Positions 43,819-54,100 of a DNA stretch of 64,000 nt are shown one piece after another; within the stretch, counting starts at the first letter, position 1, and each line of letters opens with the position of its first letter. The DNA lies in contig JAKEKT010000042.1 of NCBI GenBank assembly GCA_021495925.1, positions 186,001 to 250,000 on the forward strand, read 5' to 3'. Made by a program: the position numbers and the translations under genes. Below the pieces are notes generated by a model, which was not told the origin of the DNA, made no database searches, and saw only the letters and a program-made list of their open reading frames with translations. This DNA comes from Diplodia intermedia. Lineage: Eukaryota > Ascomycota > Dothideomycetes > Botryosphaeriales > Botryosphaeriaceae.

Positions 43819-44508
43819 ATGTCTGCTATCCTGATACCCCACCAAGTCCCCCATGACGAACGAGGTTGCCACGACCCTGACCCGTTCGACAACAACGTCC
43901 ACCTCTTCGCCGCTTCTCTTCCTCCTCCTCCTCCACCACCACCACCTCCTCCTCCTCCTCCTCCTTCTCCTCCTCCAGGAACACCACAGATCTTGCTCAC
44001 GCCGGTGACAGCGATACCGGGCCGCATCGTCTTCATCACAGAGTTCAAAAAGGACTCGATCGTTTTTAAGACATGCAAGATCCGGGAAGAAGCCCAAGGC
44101 CATCCGGCGGTGATTGTGGCTCTGGGCAGCGCAGACTACAGTTTCGATGAGGCTGTGCAAGTCTTGCCCTTGACGTCCTGGAACGGGTTGACAAAGGAAG
44201 AGAAATGGTACAGGGGCAGGGGTGTCGAGTACAGATCCCAGTATCTGTTGATAGACCACGGGGAAGAGGGACCGGAGGACGAGTCGGAGCTAATGTTCCT
44301 TGAGGATGAAAAACAGATGCGTACGAGAAGTTACATCTCGATACGTGATGACACGTACATCATCGAGCATGCCGGACTGGTGCTGTATACGGACGCCGAG
44401 GGCACGGACTCGGATTTCTTCTTGACCGATGACAGCCTGAAACGTCTCATAAAGAAGTATCGTGTCGCCCGGGACCAGAGGTTAAGCATGGCGGTCACAC
44501 CAGAGTAG
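43819..44508 (+). CDS. Cluster family member N
   Basis: Single exon, 229 residues, the shortest member with almost no disordered N-terminus apart from a Pro run. The domain reads AIPGRIVFITEFKKDS, then QGHPAVIVALG, then VQVLPLTSWNGLTKEEKWY, then SQYLLIDHGE, then KQMRTRSYISIRDDTYIIEH, then FFLTDDSLKRLIKKYR. It keeps every family landmark, so it marks the minimal conserved unit. It is the sister of member M and is separated from it by 838 bp. Confidence 0.87.
   Translation: MSAILIPHQVPHDERGCHDPDPFDNNVHLFAASLPPPPPPPPPPPPPPPSPPPGTPQILLTPVTAIPGRIVFITEFKKDSIVFKTCKIREEAQGHPAVIVALGSADYSFDEAVQVLPLTSWNGLTKEEKWYRGRGVEYRSQYLLIDHGEEGPEDESELMFLEDEKQMRTRSYISIRDDTYIIEHAGLVLYTDAEGTDSDFFLTDDSLKRLIKKYRVARDQRLSMAVTPE
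43918..43977 (+). repeat. Proline trinucleotide repeat in member N
   Basis: CCT and CCA units encode about 18 prolines right before the conserved domain, in the same place as the Pro run of member M. Confidence 0.85.
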
Positions 44509-44945
44509 CTCGCCTCCATGGGCGTCCGCAAGGCTCGGGATGGGGTGCTGCCTTTGTACCTCTTCCCTTTCCAGCCGAGCAGGAAAGATTTGCATCATCG
44601 GGATGACAGGTGAACTCAAGGACGCTTGGACGTTGTTTCGATACCTTGTGGCTCGGATAAGGCAAAGACAATTCGAGCCGAATCGGCGGCTTGCTCGTTC
44701 GGTCAATGTAAAGGATGGCCTTGCCCACTGTACCACACAAAGAAGATACTGGAGCGGGCTTTGTTGAGGATTCATTGAGGCATGGTTGGTTCATATACTG
44801 AGAGGAAGGCGGAGCCAGCGCTCTTTCCTGAAGCAGAAGGAGCAGGAGCGTGGCTGCTGCCTGGCTTCCGCGCCGCAGAACACCAGTCATCTTTCACCGC
44901 CTCACCAGCGCCCACAATCCTCTTTTTCTCTCGACGTTTGGCGTC
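44509..44945. other. Intergenic
   Basis: 437 bp between member N and the next gene. Nothing else seen. Confidence 0.35.
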
Positions 44946-46355
44946 ATGGCCGACTCGCAGCTCCCGCAGAAGCGCAAATCTGCCGCCATGGCCGACTTCG
45001 ACATTGCGCCCGAGCCGAGTGACCCGCTCACCTTCCGCAACATCAAAGAAGAACTGTCCTCCATCAGTCCCAGCGAGCCATTCGGTAAGCTCATCTATTT
45101 CGCCGCTGCAAGCCACGGAGCATTTCTAATCCCTCCGCCTGCAGATGAGCTCAGCGGTGGCTGCTGGCATACCCTCACCACACCACCCGACAACTCTCGC
45201 CACCCACCCGCAGCCAACAGCTGCCCCGAATCGCACACCGACAACCCGCCCAGCTGCACGCTTCGGCCTTCTCCCAAGCTCAGCCCGGCCCATCCACCCG
45301 GCTCGCCTGTTCTTGGCACACCTTACTCATCCCCGCCACCACCACCGTCGGCCCAACTTACCACCTCGACCGCCAAGCTCACCGCGCTCCGGGCCGCTGC
45401 AGCCTCCAAACGAACCGCCACAACCCAGCCGGCCGCTCACACATCGACCGCGCCCAACCGCCGTATCGAACCACACGATTTGGTTTTCCAAAGCACGCGG
45501 CGAGCCCAGGACCTCCCGAAGGGCAGCCCAGTTCAACTCCCGTTATCCTCCCCCACCGCATCAAAGCCAATGAAGCGGACCGCCTCGTTCGATGATGGGG
45601 AGCGGTCGACTAGCCCTGACGTCTGGACGCCCATATCCTCCTCCCAATATGCCCCGCCGGCGGATTGGTACGCTTGGCAGCCGTGGCGCTATCCGTCCAA
45701 CGGTCACAAGCGGCTGAAGGTGACGAGGACTGCAGAAGCGATGTTGAAGCTGCAAGAGCAACAGAAGGAATGGGAAAGGGGCGTCAAGGAGCGTGAGGAG
45801 CGAATGGATAGATTGGTCAATGCAGAGATGGAGCTGGAGGAGTCGACGAGTGAGATGGATGAAGAAGGGGAGGAGTTGGAGGATTGGAACAAGGAGCAAG
45901 GGGAGCAACAGGCACGGAGGATGGTGCAAGAGCTCCAGAGGATTGAGCGAATCCAGGAGCGGGAAAGGCGGAGGGATGAGCATGAGGAAGGAGTGCTGCA
46001 GCAGCAGCGCTGCGAGGATGACGGCGATCCCAACGGCACTCAAGAGCGAGAGAACCAGACACAGGAGCGTGTCGACCAAGCGCCAGGTCAGACGACCCAA
46101 GAACAGCCACAGCAGCGACAGCAAGGTCAAGACCAAGCCCGCCCTCAAGAAGAAGTACACATTCCAGACACCGTTTCCCACACCACCAGGCAGCCAACCT
46201 CGTCCAGCAGCGCAGCCCCGCCACCGCAAGGCATGATGGATGTGCAAAAGCTCGTAGCAGTATCGCTGGACAAGCAACTCATGTCGAGAGTTCGAAAGGT
46301 CACTGTGACGACGGTGGTTTACGAGCTCGATCCCGCCAGCAACACTGGTGTTTGA
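44946..46355 (+). CDS. Coiled-coil protein of unknown function
   Basis: Two exons: 44946-45084 and 45145-46355 with a 60-bp intron (GTAAGC to CAG), about 449 residues. The intron length is a multiple of three, so the unspliced frame is also open. The start is MADSQLPQKRKSAA. The N-terminal part (LTFRNIKEELSSISPSEPF) looks helical, the middle is Pro/Ser/Thr-rich, and residues about 240-350 form a long Glu/Gln/Arg-rich coiled coil (LQEQQKEWERGVKEREERMD). The C-terminus (LVAVSLDKQLMSRVRKVTVTTVVYEL) is hydrophobic and basic and may be a conserved end motif. No family landmark of the cluster is present. I do not recognise it. Confidence 0.65.
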   Translation: MADSQLPQKRKSAAMADFDIAPEPSDPLTFRNIKEELSSISPSEPFGKLIYFAAASHGAFLIPPPADELSGGCWHTLTTPPDNSRHPPAANSCPESHTDNPPSCTLRPSPKLSPAHPPGSPVLGTPYSSPPPPPSAQLTTSTAKLTALRAAAASKRTATTQPAAHTSTAPNRRIEPHDLVFQSTRRAQDLPKGSPVQLPLSSPTASKPMKRTASFDDGERSTSPDVWTPISSSQYAPPADWYAWQPWRYPSNGHKRLKVTRTAEAMLKLQEQQKEWERGVKEREERMDRLVNAEMELEESTSEMDEEGEELEDWNKEQGEQQARRMVQELQRIERIQERERRRDEHEEGVLQQQRCEDDGDPNGTQERENQTQERVDQAPGQTTQEQPQQRQQGQDQARPQEEVHIPDTVSHTTRQPTSSSSAAPPPQGMMDVQKLVAVSLDKQLMSRVRKVTVTTVVYELDPASNTGV

Positions 46356-46594
46356 ACGGGTACAGAGACAACGATACAATGCATGAGTTGGTTTGGAGGG
46401 TGGCATGAATAGTCAGGCTATGACACGGCTGTTCGCGAAGGCACTACTACTATGACGACACTGGCACATCTGTTTGTTTTTCCAAGGGTCATGGATACTA
46501 GCAAAGAAGGCTGCAGCTTTATTCAATGCCGCTGGAACATCAAAGTTCGCTAGCTTCACAGAAGTATATACACCAAGGTAGCTCAAATCAACCC

Positions 46595-49025
46595 CTACTT
46601 TTGACCCTCCTTCTCCTTCTCCATCTCCTCCTTCTCCACCAACTCCTCCTTCTCCCTCCTCCTCTGCTCCAACCCCTCCACCCCCTTCCCCCACGCCCCC
46701 GCCTTCTTCCCCCACGTCATCGTCCCCCAAACATGGGTCCACCCAATCTTCGGCGGCGGACCGGGATGCGTCCTGAACGGACTCGCGCCGCCATGCCTGA
46801 ACAGCACCTCATCCCTCTCCTCGTGAATCTCGCTCGCAGCACCCATGCCCTCGCCATCCACCCCCCGCTGCTGCTGCTGTTTCTGTTGCTGCAGAAGTCG
46901 CCTCTCGGCCGCCACCCGCTCGGCGACGGGCACCTCCCACCGCGCGCGCACCTCGGGCGCGACGGGCGTCCACCACGACCGCGCCGGGCCGTCGCGCGCC
47001 CACCACCGCGCGCCGCACATCTCCCACAGGCGCGAGCGCGCGCGCTTGTACGCGAAGCGTTCGTCCTCGCCGGTGAAGGCGGCGGTTCGGGCAAAGTTGA
47101 TTATTGACGATGATGATGACGGACCACCGGCGCCGGTTCCCCTCCTTCTCGTCGTCGTCCAGCCACTGGAGTGGTAATCCCTGTCCAGGCCGAAGGAGCC
47201 GGTGGAGGTGCCGCGGCGGACGCGGTTGGGCGGGTCGTCTTCGAGGGCGTCGGGGGCGAGCATGTTGTCGTCGTCGGCGGCGCCGAGCGGCATGGGCGGC
47301 GGGAATGGTGGGGGTTCGGCTTCTTCGTGGGCGGGCTGGGGGGATGACGGGTCGTAGGAGGAGATGTTGGGGCGGAAGGGGGCGGTGGCGTCCTGGTAGA
47401 TGTCGGAGAAGGTTTCGGAGTAGACGGCGTCGCTGTCTTGTTGCTGCTGGGAGGACGAGGATGTCGACGACGAGCTGGATGCGGAAGGTGCGACGCGGGA
47501 TTCCGGGAAGAAGATGTCGTCGGGTCCGCCGGCGGCGGTGATGAGGAGCTTGCAGCGGGCCTCGTAGAGGGCGTCGAGCAGGGTGATGAAGCGCCGCGCC
47601 TCGTTCTTTTGGAGCAGGGTGAGGACGGGCACGTCGGTGAGGATGAGCGTGTGGAAGGTCGAGGCCAGCGTGATGTAGTCGGCCGGGCCGAGCTGGCTGG
47701 CGCAGAGCTCGGAGAAGGTCCAGGACGCGACGCCGTTGTGCTGGCGGGGGACGGTTACTTGGCGGCCGTAGACACGCATCGTGCTGGGCGACCAGGGGAT
47801 GTCGGCGGAGGTGACGCCCGATGCTGTTGATTCGGCCTCTTTTAGCTTCAGGAGCCATTCCTCGTGCTCTGATGTTGGTTTCTCGGTGGATGGCTTGACA
47901 AAGTAGTTTTTTGGCATGGACGCCATCTTCGGGACTGAGTCCTTCGTCTGTGACCCGGATGATGGTTGCGCGGTTGAGGTGCCGTCGGTTGCTACTGCCG
48001 CCTGGACAGCGGTCTCCAAGTCTCTCTCAGCCTCGTGGAGCTCGGCCTCAGACTCGCTTCTCCTATAGTCCTTCCCGCCCTCCATTTCCCATACCTCACA
48101 CCTAGCCTTGAGCACTTCAAGGAAAGGAGCGAAGTCACCGCGTCCGGTAAACATGTTCTCACTCCGACCTCTCACGCCTAATCTCCATCTCAAAGAATCC
48201 ATTCGCGTTGGCGGTGGTGTGAACTCCATACCAGCGGCTTTCGCCAATTCCTCAGGCATGCGATTGCTCGTTGCAATCAGGACACCGCCCAGATGAAAGA
48301 AGCTCGTCATGAGATTCGACATGATTTTCGACGCCGCACGATCCGGAAGTTGAAACTCGTCAAGAAAGAGAATGGGCGACGTCTCGATCATGTCACGTGC
48401 GAGGACGAGCAGCGAATGCTCGTCGTCAAAGACGGAATTATTGAAGAACCTCGTTGAGCTTCGCGTACGCCTTAGGGTTTCGAGTTTGGCCAGGGTATCG
48501 AGCATGAAGGTGTTGAAGTGCCAGCGGCGCTTCTTGCGGTTGGGAAGGCAGTCGGCGAAGAGGTCGATCAGCATGCTCTTCCCGGTGCCAACCTCGCCGT
48601 GCAGCATCAGGCCTTTGGGCGAGTCGAGCTGCATAGCCTGCTCATGGCTGGTCAGCACGCGGGTCAGGGCCATGCTATCGCGCTTCTCCTTCTGCGCGAG
48701 CAGCGAGGACCAGAAGCCGCGTGGGTGACCATGTTGGATCTCGTCGCCGGACGTCTCGGCGCGGCCATTGGTGCCGACAACGCGACTGATTTGATGCAGG
48801 CGGTGGCTGTACTCGGTGGCGGGCTCGTAGTCTTTCAGACGCTCGTAGAGCTTCTGCAGGTGGAGAGCTGCGGCGGCGTTAGTTTGGGTTGTGCGATGTG
48901 AGCTATGACGTACCAAGCCGGTGCTGGGAAGGATCAGGGCGGATGCGGCTCGTGGCCAACAACGCACGGTAGAGCACGAGAGGGTTGGTGATGGCGACCC
49001 CAGTCGAGTACTTGCGGACCAACAT
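46595..49025 (-). CDS. AFG1: AFG1-like mitochondrial ATPase (LACE1 family)
   Basis: Two exons: 49025-48914 and 48867-46595, with a 46-bp phase-1 intron; about 794 residues. The start at MLVRKYSTG is followed by ITNPLVLYRALL and IRPDPSQHRL, then LHLQKLYERLKDYEP across the intron. That order is typical of AFG1. The Walker A (GEVGTGKS), the Walker B (ILFLDEF) and the arginine-rich DSLRWRLGVRG segment are all present. The C-terminus (PPPKIGWTHVWGTMTWGKKAG) is also family-like. AFG1 acts in the mitochondrion, where it is linked to turnover of mitochondrially encoded respiratory subunits. A long open frame starting at 49108 skips the intron and is probably wrong. An upstream exon carrying the targeting sequence cannot be excluded. 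Confidence 0.9.
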
Positions 49026-50979
49026 GGAGCCAGATATATGCAGACACGCGCGACTGCAGGGGCGAAGAACGCTGTTCCGAACTCGGCGGCGATGGTGGAA
49101 ACGAGCACATGTGCGCCTCAGGCCTCCACCGCCCGCTGTACTGGCGGCTGGGGCCCGGCACCCGGCTGTCTACGGCGCGCGCAGCGGACGCGGCGCGCAG
49201 ACGCGGAAACGCACCGGTGTCGGGGCGCGCGCTCCTCCGTCCGCCAGCCCGTGTCAACACCAGCCTAGTTCTTGCGACGGCTAGGGCACCCAGACAAATG
49301 CAGCCGAGTTAGGCAGCTGTGATAGCTGCCGGCCCGGTCTCGATGCTGACGGCCCAGGTCCTGCCGCTTCCCCAGCACCCGGCGTCATCAGGCGCCCGCC
49401 ACGTGCCTGTGGCCCCACCCCAGCCCGACACACAAGCTTCTCGTCTCCGACCGTCGGTGCGAAGCCAAATCGCCAGGACGTTGGAAGTTGCGGCAAAACG
49501 GCTCTCGAAGCCATCCAACTGCAGCCGCGCCCCGTAACAAGTTGACAGCCGAAATAAAACATGCCCAACACGGTGCGGCAACTTCCACCTCACCACAGCC
49601 GCCATGCTGACCACTCACCCCATCTCCACCAGCGAGCGAGAGTCTCTCGGCGCGAAACTAAATCGTTTCGTTTTCCTGTCCCCCGCAAGGGTACCAAGTT
49701 TGGGAATGGAATCTGACGTGAGTAGACGTTCGACCCGCAACTCTGCCTTCCCAAAAAGCACCCCCCTATTGCCGCTTTCAGTCACTTGCAGCGTGGCAGC
49801 GAATGGTTGTACTATTTGTTGACATGCTCCCTACCCGTTGGAAGCTTGTTGCCGGCGACTCGCCTACCTCCGCGGCTGTGCCCTGGCGATGTTTGATCTG
49901 CTGATCCCTACGCTCCTCGCTGACACACGGACTCCCTCTTCAAACTCACGGCCGGCTATTGTTTCCCCGCAGCTAGCCTCTTGACCTTCCTTTCCCATAC
50001 TCAGCCTTAGCGCCATCGCTTTCCCCCGTGGCTGTGTCCTTGTTCACTTGGATACGAGACTATTGCTAAGCTCCAAATTCGCTGTCACACCGGCGTTTAC
50101 GCCGGAACGAACTTTAGCGGTCCAATTCCGGTGTTTGTTGCGCGAAATCTTGCGGCTTTCTCGGTCTATGCCCGTGTTCAACGGCTGCTTCTCAATTGGG
50201 TCCATTCTGGGGCCCCAACTGCAGATAGCATTGCTTGGTCGAAAATGCAAAATCAGAAGCAGGTCGCCCATCGTACTCATGTCACCGTTGGTGACAGCTC
50301 ATTTATACAGGGTCAAGGATCCCACAAGCAAAATAAGTTCCAATATCCCGCAACCTATGCCTGCTTCAGGCTAGACCACTCAGTGAAGATCATAGCCTCA
50401 TCTCTCGAGCGCAATTTTGCAAGTATTGCCGCATCTCGGCACGCCAGTACGCAGGGGATCATGACATGTATCTGAAGGCCGGATGGTTCTGAGCCAACAT
50501 TTGAGATGACAGCGAGAGCTTACATAGTACCGTTGATAGTGAGAGTACACATGAAACTTTTCAGTAGAATAACCCAAGGCTATTCTATGACTATTTATAT
50601 TCATAAGTACTCTAACATGACGAACATGCTGATTGATGCCGCTCCGATGAGGGGAGAGCGGATAGCTAGAGTGGTTGGCACAATTCTGCTGCCAGCAGCT
50701 ACACCAATGACGGCGGTCAAACTCTTTGGAGTGGTAACCACTGGTGTGCCTGGTCCTTTCATGATTGAACCGCGGAGGATTACCTTGTGTTCGCAGACAG
50801 CAGCCTTCCATAATCCAAATGACCAGCTGAGAAGGTTACCGGCAGCGCAAGGTTAGTGCAAGTGGCATCCTCTAACCATGATCCCGTAGGATTTATCTCA
50901 CAGAGCTCAATTTCGAGCATCAGTCTCGACTTCGGGACTCAGGGTGGTCTTCCACACCCCCATCGCTGAAACCAAATCT
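49026..50979. other. Intergenic
   Basis: About 1.95 kb. The left part is the AFG1 promoter side. At 50040-50860 several open frames occur on both strands without recognisable domains. Nothing supportable. Confidence 0.3.
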
Positions 50980-51771
50980 TCACGGGCTATTCAACCCCAT
51001 CCTCTCCTCAATCACACCCACGATCTCCTTCCACTCTTTCATCCCACCACTCCCAGTATCCCCACACGCAATTGTCTTCTCAATCGGCCTTAGCACCTCC
51101 ACCCAGCCGCCATTCGCAACACCCCACTCCTCCTCCAACACCCTAATCTGCTTCCCCGTAATCGGATGCTCCCACATAGCCGTATTCATCGCCGGCGCAA
51201 CAATAATCCTCTTCTTCGTCGTCTTCACCACCGCCGCACCGCCGCCACCAACCTCGCCCTCCACCCCCTCCACATCCGGCAGCCTCACCGGATCCAGCAC
51301 CCCGGTCGTATCCCACGCCCTGATGACCGACAACAGCAAGTTGTCGCTGAACCCGCCGACCATCTTGGCCATCGTGTTCGCGCTCAGCGGCGCCACCACC
51401 ATCAGATCCGCCCAGCGCCTCAGCTCGATGTGCAAGATGGAGTTCCCGCGCACCCACGGCTCGCGCCACTCGTCTTCGTCGAGGTAGACGCCGTCGACGT
51501 TGGGCAGCGCGGCGATGGAGGCGAGCTCGGGCTGCTCGGGCGATTGGCCGGCGAGGAAGGCGCAGGCGGACGCGGTGAGGACGACGCGGATGGAGAGGCG
51601 GGGGTGGTGCCGCGAGAGGGCCGCGATGATGGAGGGGATCTTGATGGTGGCGACGGAGCCCGAGGCCGCGAGGAGGAGGTGCTTTTTGTTGTCGGCGAGG
51701 TGGTGGGACGAGGTGAGGTGGGGTGGCGCGGCGCGGCGGCGCGGTGGTGCGGAGGGTGCGAAGGCGGACAT
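50980..51771 (-). CDS. Phosphopantothenoylcysteine decarboxylase (CoA biosynthesis)
   Basis: Single exon, 263 residues. It is an FMN-dependent flavoprotein that decarboxylates 4'-phosphopantothenoylcysteine to 4'-phosphopantetheine, a cytosolic step of coenzyme A synthesis. Visible signatures are the FMN-binding GSVATIK (about 38-44), the catalytic His in SILHIELRRWAD (H114), PLSANT (128-133), PAMNTAMW (193-200) and the substrate Cys in IACGDTGSGGM (C236). Both catalytic His and Cys are in one chain. In budding yeast the enzyme is split among Hal3, Vhs3 and Cab3, so this protein may act as a homotrimer instead. A Gly/Ala/Val-rich insertion (about 168-182) interrupts the core. Hal3-type regulatory function cannot be excluded. 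The GRX5 gene is divergent. Confidence 0.9.
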   Translation of the reverse strand: MSAFAPSAPPRRRAAPPHLTSSHHLADNKKHLLLAASGSVATIKIPSIIAALSRHHPRLSIRVVLTASACAFLAGQSPEQPELASIAALPNVDGVYLDEDEWREPWVRGNSILHIELRRWADLMVVAPLSANTMAKMVGGFSDNLLLSVIRAWDTTGVLDPVRLPDVEGVEGEVGGGGAAVVKTTKKRIIVAPAMNTAMWEHPITGKQIRVLEEEWGVANGGWVEVLRPIEKTIACGDTGSGGMKEWKEIVGVIEERMGLNSP

Positions 51772-52058
51772 TGTTTGTCACGACTTGCGAAGGGGCGGGA
51801 TGCACGGATTGCAGAGCTGCAGGTAGAGGCGGTCACTGAGCGGTGGAGAGCATGGTGTTTGAGTCACAGACGCGAGATGAGGGGTGGGCTCGGACGAGTG
51901 GGAGTCGTGCGATATGTCAGCGCGGCGGAAGGATGGCGATGTCATGACGAGATCTGCGGCGAACTTTCTGTGTCGCCGCGCCTCTCCACCGAACGAACGA
52001 CGCTGCTCTCCGCAGAAACCCCTCCACACAACACACGCCCGCACACCCCGAGCCTACC
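51772..52058. promoter_or_regulatory. Divergent promoter region between decarboxylase and GRX5
   Basis: 287 bp between two genes transcribed away from each other; likely contains both promoters. No sharp element is visible. Confidence 0.4.
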
Positions 52059-52662
52059 ATGTTCTCGCGAACCGCATTCTCCAGCGTAGGGACTCGCATT
52101 GCTGCATCAATTCCCTCCGCTCGCCGCTGACAGTCGACTGTTTCCAGGCCTTCCGCGCCGCCGCGCGCCCATCGCGCAACCCGCTCACCTTCGCTCGCTT
52201 CGCACCCCTCCAGATCCGCCTGCTCTCGCAGGAGACTCGTACCGCGATAGACCAGGCCGTGGCCAGCGCGCCCGTCGTCCTCTTCATGAAGGGCACCCCC
52301 GAGATGCCGCAGTGCGGCTACTCGCGCGCCAGCATCCAGATCCTCGGCATGCAGGGCGTCGACCCCAGCAAGTTCACCGCGTTCAACGTGCTGGAGGACA
52401 ATGATCTGAGAGCAGGTATGTGCATACAGTCTCTTAAATCAGGCTGGGAAAGGCCAAGGCAGAGTGCGGGACCATGGTTACTGACGGGCACACAGGTATC
52501 AAGGAATACTCGGAGTGGCCGACCATCCCGCAGCTGTACCTTAACAAGGAGTTCGTGGGAGGCTGTGACATCCTGATGTCGATGCACCAGGATGGCTCGT
52601 TGGCCAAGCTGCTGGAGGAAAACGGCGTGCTGGTGCCTGCCGAGGAGGAGGGCTCGCAGTAG
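52059..52662 (+). CDS. GRX5: Monothiol glutaredoxin, mitochondrial GRX5 type
   Basis: Three exons: 52059-52085, 52148-52415 and 52496-52662, with introns of 62 and 80 bp; 153 residues. The N-terminus (MFSRTAFSSAFRAAARPSR) is a basic, amphipathic mitochondrial targeting sequence. The core shows VVLFMKGTPEMPQCGYSRAS, then KEYSEWPTIPQLYLNKEFVGGCDILMSM, which contain the glutathione-binding WPTIPQ and GGCD elements. GRX5 hands over Fe-S clusters in the mitochondrial matrix. The active site is CGYS where the family usually has CGFS; a Phe-to-Tyr change next to the Cys is mild, but worth noting. Confidence 0.93.
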
Positions 52663-52922
52663 ATGCGGCTGATGAATGGAAATGAAGTAATTGAACGAGT
52701 ATAGAGCTTGTATCCTGGGGGGCTGTCTGCCCATAACCTTTTCTTGTAATTTTAGTATGCACACGAGTGATGCGGCTGCAACATTTTCTTGTTCTGTTCT
52801 CTCTCATCCTTTCGCCCACGCCCGGTTTGGTTGTGTCACGCCCACTCGTGCCTTCCTCTTCAATCTTCCGCCTCCTCACTTCTCTGCACACTCAATTCAC
52901 TCGCCCACCCAATAAACTCACC

Positions 52923-54100
52923 ATGGCGCCGCGTATCCCGCCACCAGCGCAAGGCAATGCCGCTGCCCGCAACCGCGCTCACTTCACCGCGAGGCCAGAA
53001 GCCATCGTTCACACCTCCAAAATGTTCAAAAACCACGCCCAGCACACCACAACAGCCCGGAGCAAGGCAGCACCGCTCACCAAGTATGATCTCACATCTA
53101 AGCCCCATGGAGTCACAAAAAGCAGGTCACACGGACGTGGTCTTCCTCGTCGAACCCACAAACCAGAACACCCGCTTTCCACGCTCTTCGACGGTAACTC
53201 ACCTCACCTCTCACCTCATCTCCCGTCCTACCTTGCCCCTCCATCATTACCCCCACCGCTTTACCAGCCGCCGCGGTACTCCCCAACATCCCAAAGACTC
53301 ACCCTTCCTTCACAGAATCATCAGATTTCTACCGCAGCACCATCATCAACACGGCGCAAGACTCCCTCTTCGCGACCCGCCGCGCCCTCATCTACCGCCT
53401 AACCAGCACCAACGGTCCCGGCGAGCAGCAGCAACAGCAGCAGCAGCGGTTCCCCACCACCGCCGCCCGCAGCCCGTCGTCCAACGGCTTCTCCTTCTCC
53501 CCGGCGTCGAACCGCGCGTCTTCGCCGCCCAACCGCCTCCCCACAGCCGCCGAGCTGCAGGCCGCGCACAACGCCGCCGTGGCCAACGTCACGGCGCCGT
53601 TTGGGGACACGCCGGTCGTCAAGGGAGGAGGAGGAGGAGGAGGAGGCAAACTCGACGCGGCCGCGGCGGCTGGCGGGGGTAAGGAGAAGGAGGAGAAGAA
53701 GGCGGACGACGCCGTCCTGGCGCCGGACCTGCACAGCGAGCAGCCCCTCTCCGCGCTGATGGCGGACTTCGCGGCCGTGGTGGCGCGGGAGGAGAAGAAG
53801 CTGTTCGAGCTCGGCGGCAGGTGGATGCAGACGCAGGCGGAGATACGGTTGCTGGCGGAGGACATCTTCGGGAAGGAGGCGGTGAGGGATATGATGAAGG
53901 GGAGGAATGTCGATAGAGAGGTGGCGGAGGTGGGGAGGGGGTTGGCGGAGGAGGAGGTGGAGGCGTTGAAGGGGATGGTGGATGTGCTCGTCGAGGAGAC
54001 GGCGAAGGAGGCGGTGGAGGTGAGGGAGAAGGAGAGGAGTGTGAAGAGGGATCAGAAGAAGATGATCTTGGCGACGGTGAAGAGGATCGAGGAGTTGTAG
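52923..54100 (+). CDS. Unrecognised coiled-coil protein
   Basis: Two exons: 52923-53193 and 53316-54100, joined in phase 1 across a 122-bp intron; 351 residues. Exon 1 (MAPRIPPPAQGNAAARNRAH) is basic and disordered. Exon 2 opens with FYRSTIINTAQDSLFATRRALIYRL, then a Gln run and Gly-rich linker, then a helical section (LMADFAAVVAREEKKLFELG) and a Glu/Lys-rich coiled coil to the end. A single long open frame at 52789-53682 in another phase is a shadow. The layout (helical motif, flexible linker, coiled coil) is like small chromosome- or cytoskeleton-associated proteins, but I cannot name it. Confidence 0.6.

Noticed and set aside
9417..44508. Calling the family a MazF/PemK toxin or another named enzyme
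   Set aside because: Only the strand and HP layout is reminiscent; no diagnostic catalytic residues or partner antitoxin can be shown.
46809..47858. 349-codon minus-strand frame inside AFG1
   Set aside because: Arg/Pro-rich alternate frame of AFG1; the AFG1 frame has Walker motifs and the family C-terminus.
48914..49108. Continuous AFG1 start at 49108
   Set aside because: It reads through the 46-bp intron and loses ITNPLVLYRALL; the spliced start at 49025 restores the family sequence.
50044..50856. Possible transporter or other gene on the plus strand
   Set aside because: Short open frames on both strands, no membrane helices or motif order that holds up.
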